From the NCBI RefSeq assembly GCF_006402735.1, contig NZ_CP017174.1, positions 1,677,001 through 1,741,000 of the forward strand: DNA of 64,000 nucleotides, given 5' to 3'. The translations under genes were made by a program, and so were the position numbers. This DNA is from Myxococcus xanthus. Lineage in GTDB: Bacteria; Myxococcota; Myxococcia; Myxococcales; Myxococcaceae. Below are positions 47,096 to 57,275 of the stretch, piece by piece. The stretch's first letter is position 1. Each line of letters starts with the position of its first letter. The notes below the pieces were generated by a model. The model was not told the DNA's origin. It did not search any database and saw only the letters and a list, made by a program, of their open reading frames with translations.

Positions 47096-47677
47096 TCAGC
47101 GGCGCAGTTCGACGCCCGTGGCCACCAACTGCACCTCACGCGGCTTGCCGTCGGCGCCGCGGGGGACGATGGCGCCCTCCGACTCGTAGTGCTGGGCGCG
47201 GCTGTCGGTCAGCTCGGCCACCTTCAGGACGCCTTCCACACGCGCCTGCGCGCCCGCGGAGTCCAGGGGGACGAAGAAGCCGTAATCCTTGAACGTCACG
47301 CGCACGCCCGGGCCCTTGTCCTGGCCGTTCGCCGCCAACTCCATCCAGCAGCCCTTGCGCTCACACGCCTTGCGCACCTGGCCCTCGAGCAGCACCGTCT
47401 TGCCGTCGTGAGCCTGCGGCTTGGCCAGCACGTCCGCGAGCTTCACCGCCTTGGCGCCCTTGAGGGGATCGCCGCGGGTGAGCTTCCAGCCATCGTTCGC
47501 GGGGGCCGCCGCAGCGGGCGCGCCTTCGGCCTTGGGCGCGGTCTGCGCCTGCGGGGCGGGCGGGTGGTGGCAGTCGGCCTCGGCGGCCTTGCCCGCCTTG
47601 GCGGACGACTTGTCGCCCGCGAGGGCAACCAGGGGAACGGCGACCAGCAGCATCAGGGACGTGCGGAGCGTGTTCAT
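47096..47677 (-). CDS. DUF4920 protein, exported
   Basis: From the ATG at 47677 the product has 193 residues. The N-terminus is a signal peptide (MNTLRTSLMLLVAVPLVALA), then an Ala/Pro-rich linker that contains a CHHPP motif. The DUF4920 domain occupies about 80-193, with the segment GKTVLLEGQVRKACERKGCWMEL, whose two Cys in CERKGCW are the hallmark of the family. DUF4920 domains are OB-fold-like and found in exported proteins; the function is unknown. Metal binding via the Cys pair and the His pair is a guess. Divergent from the DUF2752 gene. Confidence 0.75.
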   Translation of the reverse strand: MNTLRTSLMLLVAVPLVALAGDKSSAKAGKAAEADCHHPPAPQAQTAPKAEGAPAAAAPANDGWKLTRGDPLKGAKAVKLADVLAKPQAHDGKTVLLEGQVRKACERKGCWMELAANGQDKGPGVRVTFKDYGFFVPLDSAGAQARVEGVLKVAELTDSRAQHYESEGAIVPRGADGKPREVQLVATGVELRR

Positions 47678-47759
47678 ACCCCGTCCGCTTAGCCAAAAGT
47701 CTTTGCTCCGGCAAGGCGACCCCCGTACTAAAGTCCATCCATCCGCACATGCTGACGAG

Positions 47760-48197
47760 GTGCGCTTGAAGGTCGTCATCCCTCCCCGCAACCGCCGTTT
47801 CAGCACCGTGGACGCCATGGGCCTCGCCGGCGTGGTGGGGCTGCTCGTGGCGCGCTACATCCCGGTGGCCCGCATCATCCCCTTCTGGGGCTGTGTGCTC
47901 AGAGAGCAGACAGGGTGGCCCTGCCTTGGCTGCGGTCTGACGCGCGTGGCCGACCGGGTATCGCACCTCAACTTCGCTGGCGCCTGGGAGGCCAACCCCC
48001 TGGGAACGGTGGCGGCCATCGTGTTCGCCCTGGCGGCGGTGGTCATGGTGCTGCACCTGGTGTTCGCGATGCCCATCCCCCAGGTGGAGCTCTCCCCCCG
48101 CGAGTGGAGCGTCCTGGGCGTCCTGACGCCCATCATCATCCTGGTCAACTACGCCTACGTGGTGGTGAAGACGCGCTTCCCCCACCTGCTGCTGTAG
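47760..48197 (+). CDS. DUF2752 membrane protein
   Basis: The frame is open far upstream, but the real start is probably the GTG at 47760 or the TTG at 47766 (GAGG five bases before it). The 145-residue protein has three to four membrane segments. It contains the DUF2752 signature WPCLGCGLTRV, followed by a helix and HLNFAGAWEANPLG, where His and Asn-Pro are typical of the family. The function of this family is unknown. It ends 10 bases before plsY and is probably co-transcribed with it. Confidence 0.75.
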   Translation: MRLKVVIPPRNRRFSTVDAMGLAGVVGLLVARYIPVARIIPFWGCVLREQTGWPCLGCGLTRVADRVSHLNFAGAWEANPLGTVAAIVFALAAVVMVLHLVFAMPIPQVELSPREWSVLGVLTPIIILVNYAYVVVKTRFPHLLL

Positions 48198-48207
48198 CCT
48201 CTGCGTC

Positions 48208-48786
48208 GTGACTTCCGCGCTCGTCCTGCTGGGCTACCTCGCCGGCTCCATTCCCTTCGGTGTGTTGCTGACGCGGTGGCTGCGCGGGGTGGACGTGCGC
48301 AAGGGCGGGAGCGGGAACATCGGCGCCACCAACGTCACGCGCGTGGCGGGCAAGAAGCTGGGCGCGGTGGTGTTGCTGCTGGATGCCATCAAGGGCGCGT
48401 TGCCCGTGGTCCTGGCGGTGCGCCTGCTGCCGGATGCGCCCACCGTGCACGTGGCGGTGGGGCTGGCCGCGGTGCTGGGCCACATCTACCCGGTGTGGCT
48501 CAAGCTCCAGGGTGGCAAGGGCGTGGCCACCGCGCTGGGCGTGCTGCTGGTGCTGGTGCCCCAGGCCGCGCTGGCGGGCGCGCTGGCGTACGTCGCCGTC
48601 TTCGCCGTGTCGCGCGTGAGCTCGCTGGGCTCGCTGGCGGCGGGGGCCACGGCGGTGGGCACGTCGGCACTCACCGCGCGGGCCGTGGAGTACGCGGGAC
48701 TCTCAGCCTTCCTCTTCGCCCTCATGCTGTGGACGCACAGGGGCAACATCCTCCGGCTGGCGCGGCGCACCGAGCGGCGCTTCTGA
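48208..48786 (+). CDS. plsY: Glycerol-3-phosphate acyltransferase
   Basis: PlsY transfers an acyl group from acyl-phosphate to glycerol 3-phosphate, the first step of phospholipid synthesis, at the inner membrane. The 192-residue GTG-initiated protein has about five membrane segments and all three signature motifs: GSIPFGVLLTRW, then RKGGSGNIGATNVTR, and HIYPVWLKLQGGKGVAT. Length is normal for the family. Its final 84 bases overlap the end of the convergent methyltransferase gene. Confidence 0.92.
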   Translation: MTSALVLLGYLAGSIPFGVLLTRWLRGVDVRKGGSGNIGATNVTRVAGKKLGAVVLLLDAIKGALPVVLAVRLLPDAPTVHVAVGLAAVLGHIYPVWLKLQGGKGVATALGVLLVLVPQAALAGALAYVAVFAVSRVSSLGSLAAGATAVGTSALTARAVEYAGLSAFLFALMLWTHRGNILRLARRTERRF

Positions 48787-49959
48787 GCCGTCCCCGGTGT
48801 CACCCCGAGCGCTGCCACCGTCTGGCGGCCGGTAGCCCAGCAGCGAGCAGGCGATGGGGCCGTTCCAGAGGTCCCGCTTCGCGGAGGGGCGCGCGTGGAA
48901 GGCGCTCTCGAAGCCGGGGTTGCCGCAGATGACCCACACACGCCAGCCTGGCACGCGGAGCGACTCCCCCAGCTTGAAGTAGAAGCTCTTCATTCCCTTC
49001 TGGCCGCCCGTGCCGAGCCGGTCGCCGTAGGGCGGGTTGGTGACGAGCAATCCGCCTGTTTCCGGCAACGGCGGCAGCCGGGTCGCATCACCTTCGGCCA
49101 ACTGGATTTCCTCCGTCAGTCGCGCGGCGCGCACGTTGCGGCTGGCGGCCTCCAGCGCCTCCGGGTCCTTGTCGAAGCCGAGCAGCGGTACTTCCACCTT
49201 CCGCTCGTTGCGGCGGGCATCCGCGCGCATGTCCGCGAGCAGCTCGCGGGCCCGGGCGCCCAGCTCCGGCCAGCGCTCCACCGCGAAGTCCCGGTTGAGC
49301 CCGGGCGCGCGTCGGCGGGCGATGAGGCCTGCCTCGATGAGCAACGTGCCGGAGCCGCACATCGGGTCCACCAGGCCCTCGGTCCCGGTGTAATTCGCCG
49401 CGCGCAGCACCGCCGCGGCGAGCGTCTCCTTCAGGGGGGCGGGCGTGGGGCGCACGCGGTAGCCCCGGCGGTGCAGCGGCTCGCCGCACAAATCCAGGGA
49501 GAGGGACAGCGTTTCACGGGAGAGGTGCGCCACCACGCGGATGTCCGGGTCCCTCGTATTCACGTCCGGCCGGGCGCCCTTCGTATCGCGCATCCGGTCG
49601 ACGATGGCGTCTTTCACCTTGAGGGCCACGAACCCGGAGTGGCTGTGCTCGCTGTCCTTCAGCGTGGCATCCACCGCGAAGGTGTGTTCGGGGGTGAGGT
49701 GCTCCTCCCAGGGGACGCTGGCGGCGGCTTCGTACAGGCCTTCCGCGCCCCGGGCCTCGAAGGCGCCCAGCGGGTAGAGCACGCGCATGGCGATGCGGGA
49801 CCAGAGCGCCACCATGAGCGCCTCGTCGAGCGTGGCCATGAAGCGGACACCGCCGCGGTCCTGGCGGATGCGGCGGGCGCCGAGCTCCTTCAGCTCGTCG
49901 GCCAGGAGGTCCTCGGTGCCGCGAGCGGCGGTGGCGAAAAGGGCAATGCGTTCAGCCAT
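48703..49959 (-). CDS. THUMP-domain rRNA guanine-N2 methyltransferase (RlmL/YcbY-like)
   Basis: From the ATG at 49959 the product has 418 residues. It starts IALFATAARGTEDLLADEL, typical of the RlmL/RlmKL N-terminus, then a THUMP domain (about 45-165) for RNA binding. The methyltransferase domain has LVDPMCGSGTLLIEA (SAM-binding) and the catalytic TNPPYGDRLG. It methylates a guanine N2 in 23S rRNA by family analogy (G2445). It lacks the RlmK half, so it is the separate RlmL form. The disordered 50-residue tail is encoded opposite the 3' end of plsY. A longer frame starts at 50004. Confidence 0.88.
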   Translation of the reverse strand: MAERIALFATAARGTEDLLADELKELGARRIRQDRGGVRFMATLDEALMVALWSRIAMRVLYPLGAFEARGAEGLYEAAASVPWEEHLTPEHTFAVDATLKDSEHSHSGFVALKVKDAIVDRMRDTKGARPDVNTRDPDIRVVAHLSRETLSLSLDLCGEPLHRRGYRVRPTPAPLKETLAAAVLRAANYTGTEGLVDPMCGSGTLLIEAGLIARRRAPGLNRDFAVERWPELGARARELLADMRADARRNERKVEVPLLGFDKDPEALEAASRNVRAARLTEEIQLAEGDATRLPPLPETGGLLVTNPPYGDRLGTGGQKGMKSFYFKLGESLRVPGWRVWVICGNPGFESAFHARPSAKRDLWNGPIACSLLGYRPPDGGSARGDTGDGSEAPLGAPRQPEDVAPVRPQHEGEEEG

Positions 49960-50010
49960 GGGATTCCGCCCATAGACGACACCGGGCCGCTTGGGAACCG
50001 GCATCGCGTT

Positions 50011-50295
50011 TCATGTGCCCACCACCTCGTAGAGGGCGAAGGTGGCGTCCTCTTGCTGGGCGCTCGCCTCCCGGGCCCGCTGGAAGTCCTCAGACTGGAA
50101 ATAGGCCCGCATGGAGGCCTTGTCCCGCCAGCGCGTCACCAGCATCAGCTCCGGCGGCCGCTCGAAGGAGCGCAGCACCTCCAGCCCCAGGAAGCCCGGG
50201 TAGCCGTCCACCGCCCGCGTGCGCGCCTGGAAGCGGGCGACCAGGCGGTCCGCTTCCTCGGGGGCCGGCCGGAAGCGGGAGATGGCGACAATCAT
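50011..50295 (-). CDS. Antibiotic-biosynthesis-monooxygenase (ABM) domain protein
   Basis: The frame opens earlier, but I place the start at the ATG at 50295. The 94-residue protein begins MIVAISRFRPAPEEADRLVAR, a ferredoxin-like ABM fold, and has FLGLEVLRSFERPPELMLVTRW and ASMRAYFQSEDF, the usual ABM helices and strands. ABM proteins include quinone-forming monooxygenases, haem-degrading enzymes (IsdG) and small stress proteins. No haem His is obvious and the function is unknown. It lies between ftsK and the methyltransferase gene, on the same strand. Confidence 0.75.
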   Translation of the reverse strand: MIVAISRFRPAPEEADRLVARFQARTRAVDGYPGFLGLEVLRSFERPPELMLVTRWRDKASMRAYFQSEDFQRAREASAQQEDATFALYEVVGT

Positions 50296-50414
50296 GGGCA
50301 CGCCTCGGTGGAAAACAGCGAGGGCGTCCGGGCCGAGCCAGGACGCCCCCGTGAAGTGGAACCGCCAGCGCCACCGCCTCCCATCCAATCCGGGAGAAGG
50401 CGGCCACGCGGGCC

Positions 50415-53400
50415 TTACATGGCCCCGGCGCCGGGCATGTCGCCGAGGCCCCGGATGAGCACCTCGCGGGGCTTGGCACCATCCGCCGCGCCCACCACGC
50501 CGTCGCGCTCCATCCGCTCAATCATGCGCGCCGCGCGGTTGTAGCCGATGCGCATCTTGCGCTGGAGCATGGAGATGGAGACGGCGCGCATCTCGCTGAC
50601 CGTCGCGAGCGCCTGGTCGTACAGCTCGTCGGACAGCTCGTCCTCCTCGCCGCCACCTTCCACGTCCTCGTCGCGCGGCTTGAGGATGGAATCGTCGTAG
50701 ACGGGCTTGCCCTGGGCCTTGAGGTGGTCCACCGCCTTCTTGATTTCGTTCTCCGAAACGAAGGCGCCGTGCACGCGCTGCAGGTGCGCGCTGGTGGGCG
50801 GCATGATGAGCATGTCGCCCATGCCCAGCAGGGCCTCGGCGCCCACCGTGCCCAGAATCGTCATCGAGTCCGGCTTCGAGCGCAGCATGAAGCTGACGCG
50901 CGTGGGGAAGTTGGCCTTGATGACGCCGGTGACGACGTCCGTGGACGGGCGCTGCGTGGCGACCATCAGGTGGATGCCGGCCGCGCGGGCCATCTGCGCC
51001 AGGCGAGCGACGTAGGTCTCCACCTCGCGGCTGGCCACCATCATCAGGTCGGCGAGCTCGTCGATGATGACCACGATGTAGGGCAGCTTCTTGAGCTGCT
51101 TCTTCTCCGGCTCGGTGGACTCGCTGGCCTCCAGCGCCTCGGTGTCCTCGGACTCTGCCTCCAACTCCGGAGCCTCGGCGTCCTCGGACGCCTGCGCGTC
51201 GAGCACGTCGTCCTCGTCGTCCCGGGGTGCGGCGACGCCCAGGCTCTCGCCGCCCGCGGGCATGGAGGACTTGGGGCTCTCGCCGTCGAGCACGAGCACG
51301 TTCTTCGGCTTCGCCTTCTTCTTCGGCGCGGACTCGGTGGTCGTCTTCACCTCCACCGCGGTGCTCTCCACCAGCTTGTTGAAGCCGGCGATGTTGCGCA
51401 CGCCCGCCTCGGACAGCATCTGGTAGCGGCGCTCCATCTCCTCCACGGCCCAGCGCAGCGCGAGCGCCGCCTTCTTCGGGTCCGTCACCACCGGCAGCAG
51501 CAGGTGGGGGATGCCCTCGTAGACGGAGAGCTCCAACATCTTCGGATCCACCATGATGAAGCGGACCTCCTCGGGCGTGGCCTTGAGGAGGATGCTCATG
51601 ATCATGGAGTTCACCGCCACCGACTTACCGGAGCCGGTGGTGCCTGCGATGAGCAGGTGGGGCGCCTTGGCCAGGTCGAGGACGTACGGCATGCCCTCGA
51701 TGTCCTTGCCCACGCACATGGTCAGCTTGCTGGCGCCCTTGTTGAAGGCGTCCTGCTCGGCGATCTCCTTGAGGTAGACGGTCTCGCGGTCCCTGTTCGG
51801 CACCTCGATGCCCACCACGCCCTTGCCGGGGATGGGGGCGACGATGCGCACGCGCATGGCCTCCATGGCCATGGCGAGGTCGTCCGCGAGCGCGGCAATC
51901 TTGCTCACCTTGATGCCGGGCCCCGGGAGGAACTCGTACATGGTGACGACGGGGCCGGGGCGAATCTCCACCACCTCGCCGACGATGCCGAAGTCCGCCA
52001 GCTTCGCGCGCAGCTTCTCCGCCGTGGACAGGTACACGTCCTTGTCCAGCGCGGAGCGCTCCGTCTTGTCGCACTCGAGCACGTCGAGCGGCGGCAGCGA
52101 GAAGCTCTTGCGGTCGCCGACGAACTCGAACTGGTCCTGGCTCTTCTTGACGGTGGGCTTGGGCGGGGCCTTGGGCTCCACGATGAGCGGCATGCGCGCC
52201 AGCGCGGACGGCTGCGCGGGAACGATGTCGGCCGGCGCGGCGGGGGCGGGCGCCACCGGCGCCACGGGGGCGGCGATGACGGGCGCGACAGGCTCGGTCT
52301 CCACGTCGGCCATGGGGACCGGCGCCGGGCCGGTGACGATGTTCGGCTTGCGGCGGGCGCGCGGCGTTTCGGTGGCGTCGGCGCCGTCGGCGGGAATGAT
52401 GAGGTTGGGCGAGGGCGGCAGGAAGGACGCGGCCCAGGCCGGGTCGGCACCCAGGGCCGGGCGCTTCTCCGCCTTCGCCGGAGCCTTCTCGGGAAGGGCC
52501 AGCACGGGCGCGGGGGCGGGCGGCAGCGAGTCGGCCTCGCGGGTCGGCGGGAGCAGCTTCTTCTCCAGCTTCTCCGCCTTCTCGCGCTCGCGAGACTCCT
52601 TGAGCGCCAGCTTCGCGGCGACGGCCTGCTCCTTCTCCTGCTGCTTCGACAGCCGGAAGGCCTCCTCCGCCATGGCCTCGGCCTCGGCGGCCTCGGCCTC
52701 TTCGGCCAGGCGCTCGGCTTCGGCGAGCTCTTCCTCGTCAGCCTCGAGCTGCGCGAGGAAGGCGGCCTCCTCCAGCTTCTCCTCGGCGGCGCGCTCCTGG
52801 CGCTCCTGGTAGGCCACCTTCTGCGCTTCCCAGAACACGCTGGCGGATTCCTGGACGCGGCGGCCCACCACGCACAGCCCGGCCCAGGCCAGCGAGCACA
52901 GCTTGAGGAAGGTGTATTGGGTGCCCACGATGAGGGCGGCCGCGCTGATGGCCGTCACCAGGATGACGGTGCCCACCGTGGAGAACAGGCCGGACATGAC
53001 GCCGCCCAGGCTGGCGCCCAGCGCGCCACCCGGCGGGTGTGCCCAGCCCTTGTCACCGGCGAACATCAGCTGCGCCAGGACGGACACGCTGACCGTCAGC
53101 AGCGCCAGGCTGATGATTTGCGGTCCTCGCTTCCGGTCCCGGCTGCCCACGAAGAGCACCATGGCCGTGTAGATGCCGCCCACCGGGATGAGGTAGGCGC
53201 ACACGCCCAACAGGCCGCGCAGCGACTCCGCGATGAGGTGCCCCATGGGGCCCACCGCGTTGTTGAAGCCCGGGCCCACCCGGTCCTTCGCATCGAAAGT
53301 GGCCACCGCCAGCAGGGCAATCAACGACGCCGCCAGCAGGAACACGCCGATGATGGCTCGGGTGGCGACGTCTCCGCCCTTGCCGGCCTTCATCCGCTTG

Positions 53401-53480
53401 TCCGCCAGCGCCCTGCGGCGCGTCGCGATTTCCTGCCGGGACAGGACCGCCTTCTCCGCCCGACCCTTCTTCGCCGTCAT
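50415..53480 (-). CDS. ftsK: FtsK/SpoIIIE DNA translocase
   Basis: FtsK pumps chromosomal DNA at the division septum and activates XerCD at dif. The 1021-residue protein (ATG at 53480) has four N-terminal membrane segments within the first 190 or so residues and a long Glu/Ala/Pro-rich linker. The motor domain has Walker A LIAGTTGSGKSVAVN and Walker B YIVVIIDELADLMM, followed by ATQRPSTDVVTGVIKANFPTRV. The C-terminal gamma winged helix recognises KOPS sites (RKMRIGYNRAARMIERME). Between the Walker boxes an acidic insert of about 95 residues is present. The upstream frame that opens at 53606 is non-coding in my view. Confidence 0.92.
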   Translation of the reverse strand: MTAKKGRAEKAVLSRQEIATRRRALADKRMKAGKGGDVATRAIIGVFLLAASLIALLAVATFDAKDRVGPGFNNAVGPMGHLIAESLRGLLGVCAYLIPVGGIYTAMVLFVGSRDRKRGPQIISLALLTVSVSVLAQLMFAGDKGWAHPPGGALGASLGGVMSGLFSTVGTVILVTAISAAALIVGTQYTFLKLCSLAWAGLCVVGRRVQESASVFWEAQKVAYQERQERAAEEKLEEAAFLAQLEADEEELAEAERLAEEAEAAEAEAMAEEAFRLSKQQEKEQAVAAKLALKESREREKAEKLEKKLLPPTREADSLPPAPAPVLALPEKAPAKAEKRPALGADPAWAASFLPPSPNLIIPADGADATETPRARRKPNIVTGPAPVPMADVETEPVAPVIAAPVAPVAPAPAAPADIVPAQPSALARMPLIVEPKAPPKPTVKKSQDQFEFVGDRKSFSLPPLDVLECDKTERSALDKDVYLSTAEKLRAKLADFGIVGEVVEIRPGPVVTMYEFLPGPGIKVSKIAALADDLAMAMEAMRVRIVAPIPGKGVVGIEVPNRDRETVYLKEIAEQDAFNKGASKLTMCVGKDIEGMPYVLDLAKAPHLLIAGTTGSGKSVAVNSMIMSILLKATPEEVRFIMVDPKMLELSVYEGIPHLLLPVVTDPKKAALALRWAVEEMERRYQMLSEAGVRNIAGFNKLVESTAVEVKTTTESAPKKKAKPKNVLVLDGESPKSSMPAGGESLGVAAPRDDEDDVLDAQASEDAEAPELEAESEDTEALEASESTEPEKKQLKKLPYIVVIIDELADLMMVASREVETYVARLAQMARAAGIHLMVATQRPSTDVVTGVIKANFPTRVSFMLRSKPDSMTILGTVGAEALLGMGDMLIMPPTSAHLQRVHGAFVSENEIKKAVDHLKAQGKPVYDDSILKPRDEDVEGGGEEDELSDELYDQALATVSEMRAVSISMLQRKMRIGYNRAARMIERMERDGVVGAADGAKPREVLIRGLGDMPGAGAM

Positions 53481-53694
53481 GTCCGTCTTCCCTCTGCGCG
53501 TCTCAGCCGCGTAGCGGGCTGTAGCAATGCCCGCAGCGAGTGTAGGGAGGGCGGGGGACCGGTCAATTTTCCAGCCCCGGACGGGGGACCTACATTTCGG
53601 CTGCACCCCTCCGCAGAGGGGGTATGGTGCCGCCCAACATCGCCGTCCGGGCGCGCATGCCGCGCGGCGGCGGGACTTCGTGGAGGAACATCAC

Positions 53695-54030
53695 ATGGCC
53701 GACGCTCGTACCGACAAGCCGTCATCCACCGAGGAGGAGTACTTCGCCCGGGAGGAGATTGAGAAGAAGCGCAAGCTGGCCCTGGAGCAGGCCGCGGCGA
53801 ACGCGGCGCAGCAGCGCGAGGAGCTCAAGAAGCTCCACTGGATGAAGTGCCCCAAGTGCGGCATGGACCTCCAGACGCTGAAGCAGGGGAATGTCGAAAT
53901 CGAGACCTGCTTCAACTGCCACGGCATCTTCCTGGACGCCGGGGAGCTGGACCAGCTGGTCGCCCAGCACGGCCACGAGGGCAGTGGCAAGGTGATGGGG
54001 GCCATCCTCAACCTCTTCAAGAAGAAGTAG
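53695..54030 (+). CDS. Zinc-ribbon protein (TFIIB-type zinc finger)
   Basis: The 111-residue protein has a highly charged coiled N-terminus (EEIEKKRKLALEQAAANAAQQ) and a zinc ribbon near the C-terminus: MKCPKCGMDL, then ETCFNCHGIFLDAGELDQL, a zf-TFIIB-like pattern with two CxxC pairs. It should bind one zinc ion. Zinc ribbons of this type often bind nucleic acid or protein; the function is unknown. A GGAGG ribosome site lies eight bases before the ATG. It lies six bases before gatC and is probably co-transcribed with gatCAB. Confidence 0.8.
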   Translation: MADARTDKPSSTEEEYFAREEIEKKRKLALEQAAANAAQQREELKKLHWMKCPKCGMDLQTLKQGNVEIETCFNCHGIFLDAGELDQLVAQHGHEGSGKVMGAILNLFKKK

Positions 54031-54036
54031 GCCGCC

Positions 54037-54324
54037 GTGGCGCTCACGCTCGAGCAGGTGCGCCATGTGGCCACACTGGCGCGGCTGTCGCTGACTCCGG
54101 AAGAGGAGCAGCGCTTCACCACCCAGCTGTCCGCGGTGCTGGACGCGGTGGAGCAGCTCCAGTCGCTCGACGTGGAGTCCGTGGAGCCCACTTCCCACGC
54201 CACGCTCACGTCCTCACGGTTGCGTGAGGACGTGACGCGGCCGTCCCTGCCACCAGAGAAGTCCCTGGCCAACGCGCCGGCGAAGTCGGACACGTCCTTC
54301 GCCGTGCCGAAAATCATCGAGTAG
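54037..54324 (+). CDS. gatC: Asp/Glu-tRNA amidotransferase subunit C
   Basis: GatC is the small subunit of the GatCAB complex that converts Glu-tRNA(Gln) to Gln-tRNA(Gln) and Asp-tRNA(Asn) to Asn-tRNA(Asn). The 95-residue, GTG-initiated protein shows the usual LEQVRHVATLARLSLTPEE start, then the LSAVLDAVEQLQSLDVESVEPT helix and LREDV. It wraps GatA and GatB together. It lies 6 bases after the zinc-ribbon gene and 18 bases before gatA. Length is standard. Confidence 0.93.
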   Translation: MALTLEQVRHVATLARLSLTPEEEQRFTTQLSAVLDAVEQLQSLDVESVEPTSHATLTSSRLREDVTRPSLPPEKSLANAPAKSDTSFAVPKIIE

Positions 54325-54342
54325 TCCCGGAGATTCCACGCC

Positions 54343-55803
54343 ATGCAGCTCACGGACCTCACGATGCTGGAGCTGGCCGCGAAGCTGGCCGCGGGAGAGG
54401 TCTCCTCCGAGGAGGCCACCCGCGCGAGCCTGGCGCGCATCCAGCAGGTGGATCCGAAGGTGCGCGCCTTCTTGCGCGTGGATGAAGCCGGTGCCCTGGC
54501 CGCCGCTCGCGCCAGTGACGTGCGCCGCAAGTCGGGCAGTCCCGCCAGTGCCCTGGACGGCGTGCCGTTGGGGCTCAAGGACATCTTCCTCACCGAGGGC
54601 GTGGAGACCACCGCCGGCTCGCGCATCCTGGAGGGCTTCGTTCCGCCCTATGACGCCACGGTGGTGCGCCTGCTGAAGGAGGCGGGCCTGCCGCTGGTGG
54701 GCAAGCTGAACATGGATGAGTTCGCGATGGGCTCGTCCAACGAATCCAGCGCCTTCTTCCCCTGCCACAACCCGTGGGATGTGTCGCGCACGCCGGGCGG
54801 TTCGTCAGGTGGCTCGGCGGCGGCGGTGGCCGCGCGCGAGGTGTTCGGCGCGCTGGGAACGGACACGGGCGGCTCCATCCGCCAGCCCGCGGCGCTCACC
54901 AACACCGTGGGGCTGAAGCCCACCTACGGCCGGGTGTCGCGTTTTGGCGTCATCGCCTTCGCTTCGTCGCTGGACCAGCCGGGCCCGATGACGCGCACGG
55001 TGGCGGACGCGGCGGCGCTGCTCCAGGTGATTGCGCGGCCGGACGCACGGGACGCCACGTCCGCGGACGCGCCCGTGCCGGATTATTCGGCGGACCTGGA
55101 GGCTGGCGTGCGGGGCCTGAAGCTGGGCGTTCCGCGCGAGTACTTCACCGAGGGCATGGACCCGGAGGTGGAGGCCGCGGTGCGCGAGGCCCTGCGCGAG
55201 TACGAGCGTCTGGGCGCGACGCTGGTGGACGTGTCGCTGCCCCACACGAAGTACGCGCTGGCGACGTACTACCTCATCGCGCCCGCGGAGGCGTCCAGCA
55301 ACCTGGCTCGTTACGATGGCGTGCGCTTCGGCCTGCGGGCGAAGGACGCGCGCAGCCTGCGGGATGTGTACGCGCTGACGCGGGAGCAGGGCTTCGGCGC
55401 GGAGGTGAAGCGCCGCATCATGCTGGGGACCTTCGCGCTGTCCTCCGGCTACTACGACGCTCACTACCTGCGCGCGCAGAAGGTCCGCACGCTCATCCGC
55501 GAGGACTTCACGCGGGCGTTCCAGCAAGTGGACGCGCTGCTGTCACCCACCTCGCCGGTGCCGGCCTTCAAGCTGGGTGAGAAGGTGGAGGACCCGCTGT
55601 CCATGTACCTCATGGACATCTACACGCTGCCTTGCAACCTGGCGGGCCTGCCCGGCCTGTCGGTGCCCTGCGGCTTCACGAAGGCGGGCCTGCCCGTGGG
55701 CCTGCAGATTCTGGGACGGCCCTTCGACGAGGCTGGCCTGCTGCGAATCGCCCGCGCGTACGAGCGCGAGCACGACTTCTTCCGTCGCTCCGCGCCCCTG
55801 TAG
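54343..55803 (+). CDS. gatA: Asp/Glu-tRNA amidotransferase subunit A
   Basis: GatA releases ammonia from glutamine for the amidation step. The 486-residue amidase-signature protein has the catalytic Lys in [10 protein letters not shown], the Ser cluster [12 protein letters not shown], and [11 protein letters not shown] with the catalytic Ser; ammonia then passes to GatB. Sequence [22 protein letters not shown] is a recognisable family segment. It follows gatC by 18 bases, and the operon continues to gatB. The amidase catalytic residues are all present. Confidence 0.95.
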   Translation: MQLTDLTMLELAAKLAAGEVSSEEATRASLARIQQVDPKVRAFLRVDEAGALAAARASDVRRKSGSPASALDGVPLGLKDIFLTEGVETTAGSRILEGFVPPYDATVVRLLKEAGLPLVGKLNMDEFAMGSSNESSAFFPCHNPWDVSRTPGGSSGGSAAAVAAREVFGALGTDTGGSIRQPAALTNTVGLKPTYGRVSRFGVIAFASSLDQPGPMTRTVADAAALLQVIARPDARDATSADAPVPDYSADLEAGVRGLKLGVPREYFTEGMDPEVEAAVREALREYERLGATLVDVSLPHTKYALATYYLIAPAEASSNLARYDGVRFGLRAKDARSLRDVYALTREQGFGAEVKRRIMLGTFALSSGYYDAHYLRAQKVRTLIREDFTRAFQQVDALLSPTSPVPAFKLGEKVEDPLSMYLMDIYTLPCNLAGLPGLSVPCGFTKAGLPVGLQILGRPFDEAGLLRIARAYEREHDFFRRSAPL

Positions 55804-55835
55804 GGCCCGCGAGCGTCCGCCCTGGTGACACCGCC

Positions 55836-57271
<1,436 letters not shown>

Positions 57272-57275
<4 letters not shown>

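Noticed and set aside
47421-47759. N-terminal extension of the DUF2752 protein by about 110 residues.
   Set aside because: It lies antisense to the DUF4920 gene and its signal peptide; the DUF2752 domain needs only the shorter form.
50724-53762. A 1012-codon plus-strand frame opposite ftsK.
   Set aside because: Shadow frame; rich in His/Arg/Gly/Leu with no motif, while ftsK motifs on the minus strand are clear.
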